A stretch of 7,673 bases of DNA from Firmicutes bacterium UBA994 (GTDB taxonomy: Bacteria > Bacillota > UBA994), in assembly GCA_002292025.1 (NCBI GenBank), contig DBBC01000005.1, positions 1 to 7,673 on the forward strand, given 5' to 3'. Positions 6,769 to 7,673 of this stretch are shown here, piece by piece (position 1 is the stretch's first letter; every line of letters begins with the position of its first letter). Under the pieces are notes generated by a model, which was given only the letters and a program-made list of their open reading frames with translations, was not told where the DNA came from and searched no databases. The position numbers and the translations under genes are program-made.

Positions 6769-7656
6769 TTAGTCCTGAGATAGTGGCTGCTCATTTTCCG
6801 ATGGTTGAGTGGTGGGCATACGCTGTCTACCGTCCAGCACTACTCGACCGGCGTGGCTATAAACATTGAGGTTATGCCCCCGCACAAAGCCCACCAAGGT
6901 CATGCCGAGTTTTTCAGCTAGCTCGACACTCAGCGCTGTTGGTGCCGCGCGAGAAATGAGCACAGGCAGGCCGAGCTTGGCTGTCTTGACCAGAATTTCA
7001 GAGGAAATGCGCCCGCTAGTGAGTAAAACCTTCTCAGCGATAGTGACTTTGTCCCTTAGACACATGCCGATAATCTTGTCCACAGCGTTGTGCCGCCCTA
7101 TATCCTCACAGAAGTATAACACATCCTCCGCAGAGCACAGCGCGGCGCTGTGAACTCCGCCTGTCTGCTTAAACACTACCGCCCGCTCTTGCAGGTCACG
7201 CATTAGACCGTGAATTTGGGTCGCGGTAATCGTAAGGGCAGAGCTTATCGGCTTGCTTTGCAACGCATCGAGGACGCTAAAGAAAACGGTGCCCTTGCCG
7301 CAACCGGTGGTGATAGTCCTTTTCCCGTGCAGTTCTTCTGCCAGTTTGCCACCCTGCGTCTCTACAAAGACAAACCCCTGTTCCTCGTCCAGCGCAAGGG
7401 AAGTCACTTCCCCATAGTCTCGAATCAGTCCCTCTGAGCGCAGGAAGCCTATCGCCAACATGTCCATCAACTCCGGCGTGCACAGCAGGGTTACAAACTC
7501 GCGGCCGTTTAAGTAAATAGTAAGCGGTGCTTCACGTACAATCAAATCCCCAGTTTCCCAGGCTCTGTCCTTCTCCACCCGCAGAATTTGAAGCAAAAGG
7601 GACGGAAGCAAAAGGGACGGAGCCTTTTGCTTCACTGTCTTGTTTCTCATCGCCAC
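6769..7656 (-). CDS. fdhD: Formate dehydrogenase accessory sulfurtransferase FdhD
   Basis: FdhD carries sulfur from a cysteine desulfurase to the Mo/W-bis-MGD cofactor of formate dehydrogenase, forming the sulfido ligand needed for activity. The 295-residue product shows APLTIYLNGREFVTLLCTP (43-61), TITTGCGKG (114-122), FKQTGGVHSAAL (162-173), EDIGRHNAVDK (184-194), LLTSGRISSE (211-220), SRAAPTALS (235-243) and GFVRGHNLNVYSH (256-268), which together are diagnostic. The sulfur-carrying loop has Cys119, but the second Cys of the E. coli CxxC is glycine here (CGKG). The start is GTG 7656 or ATG 7650; GGAG (7665-7662) is 5 and 11 bases upstream respectively. Residues about 9 to 23 (KQKAPSLLLPSLLLQ) are translated from a palindromic repeat and a tandem 15-base duplication, and homologues normally begin near residue 24. 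It precedes fdhA by 22 bases as the first visible gene of the operon. Confidence 0.93.
   Translation of the reverse strand: MAMRNKTVKQKAPSLLLPSLLLQILRVEKDRAWETGDLIVREAPLTIYLNGREFVTLLCTPELMDMLAIGFLRSEGLIRDYGEVTSLALDEEQGFVFVETQGGKLAEELHGKRTITTGCGKGTVFFSVLDALQSKPISSALTITATQIHGLMRDLQERAVVFKQTGGVHSAALCSAEDVLYFCEDIGRHNAVDKIIGMCLRDKVTIAEKVLLTSGRISSEILVKTAKLGLPVLISRAAPTALSVELAEKLGMTLVGFVRGHNLNVYSHAGRVVLDGRQRMPTTQPSENEQPLSQD
7590..7619. repeat. Tandem 15-bp direct repeat in the fdhD 5' end
   Basis: GAAGCAAAAGGGACG occurs twice head to tail without a mismatch (7590-7604 and 7605-7619). The unit is a multiple of three, so the fdhD frame is kept and the protein gains PSLLL twice in a row. The second copy is also the left arm and most of the loop of the palindrome at 7605-7633. 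Confidence 0.9.
7605..7633. repeat. Palindromic repeat, right copy, within the fdhD 5' end
   Basis: GAAGCAAAAGG (7605-7615) and CCTTTTGCTTC (7623-7633) are perfect 11-base inverted arms around the 7-base loop GACGGAG. The reverse complement matches 146-174 at 27 of 29 positions, so the two copies face each other across the whole cluster. In the fdhD transcript this would be a strong hairpin about 17 bases after the ATG. No transposase or flanking target duplication is visible. Confidence 0.85.
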
Positions 7657-7673
7657 AATTTCTCCGACCCCTC

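Noticed and set aside
7590..7633. Tandem repeats as the start of a CRISPR array
   Set aside because: There are only two direct copies with no spacer between them, and they lie inside the fdhD coding frame.

Overview
The window looks like a piece of a strictly anaerobic, selenocysteine-using Bacillota (Clostridia-type) genome. The evidence is a cytoplasmic formate dehydrogenase with an in-frame UGA at its active site, AGGAGG-type ribosome binding sites, frequent GTG starts, moderately high GC, and a protein resembling the CODH/acetyl-CoA synthase epsilon subunit. The species cannot be fixed from the sequence. Acetogen, syntroph and relative of Peptococcaceae are all possible.

All recognisable genes lie on the minus strand and are tightly packed, so transcription most likely runs from the right edge to the left as one operon: fdhD (GTG at 7656) -> fdhA selenoprotein (6746 to 3912, reading through UGA at 5708-5706) -> CdhB/ACS-epsilon-like protein (3908 to 3303) -> NuoE-like subunit (3269 to 2787) -> NuoF/HydB-like subunit (2790 to 805, overlapping nuoE) -> mobA (770 to 165). 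Gaps are 3 to 34 bases. The promoter must lie beyond the right edge.

The genes form a self-contained formate dehydrogenase module. FdhA carries the Mo/W-bis-MGD site and a NuoG-like chain of Fe-S clusters. The NuoE and NuoF homologues form the flavin/NAD(P) diaphorase arm. MobA makes the guanine dinucleotide form of the cofactor, and FdhD sulfurates the metal. No subunit shows a Tat signal or a membrane anchor, so the complex should be soluble. The large HydB-type NuoF subunit, with an N-terminal [2Fe-2S] domain and a C-terminal 2x[4Fe-4S] domain, leaves ferredoxin-linked (electron-bifurcating or confurcating) chemistry open. It does not prove it.

The least expected member is the 201-residue CdhB-like protein, encoded between the catalytic subunit and the diaphorase subunits. 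At the two ends of the cluster lie inverted copies of one 29-bp palindromic repeat (146-174 and 7605-7633). One covers the 3' end of mobA. The other lies inside the 5' end of fdhD, next to a tandem 15-bp in-frame duplication. To the left of mobA (positions 1 to about 122) is what appears to be a broken ABC-transporter ATPase fragment with a clear Walker A motif. No RNA genes, CRISPR arrays or insertion sequences were seen.
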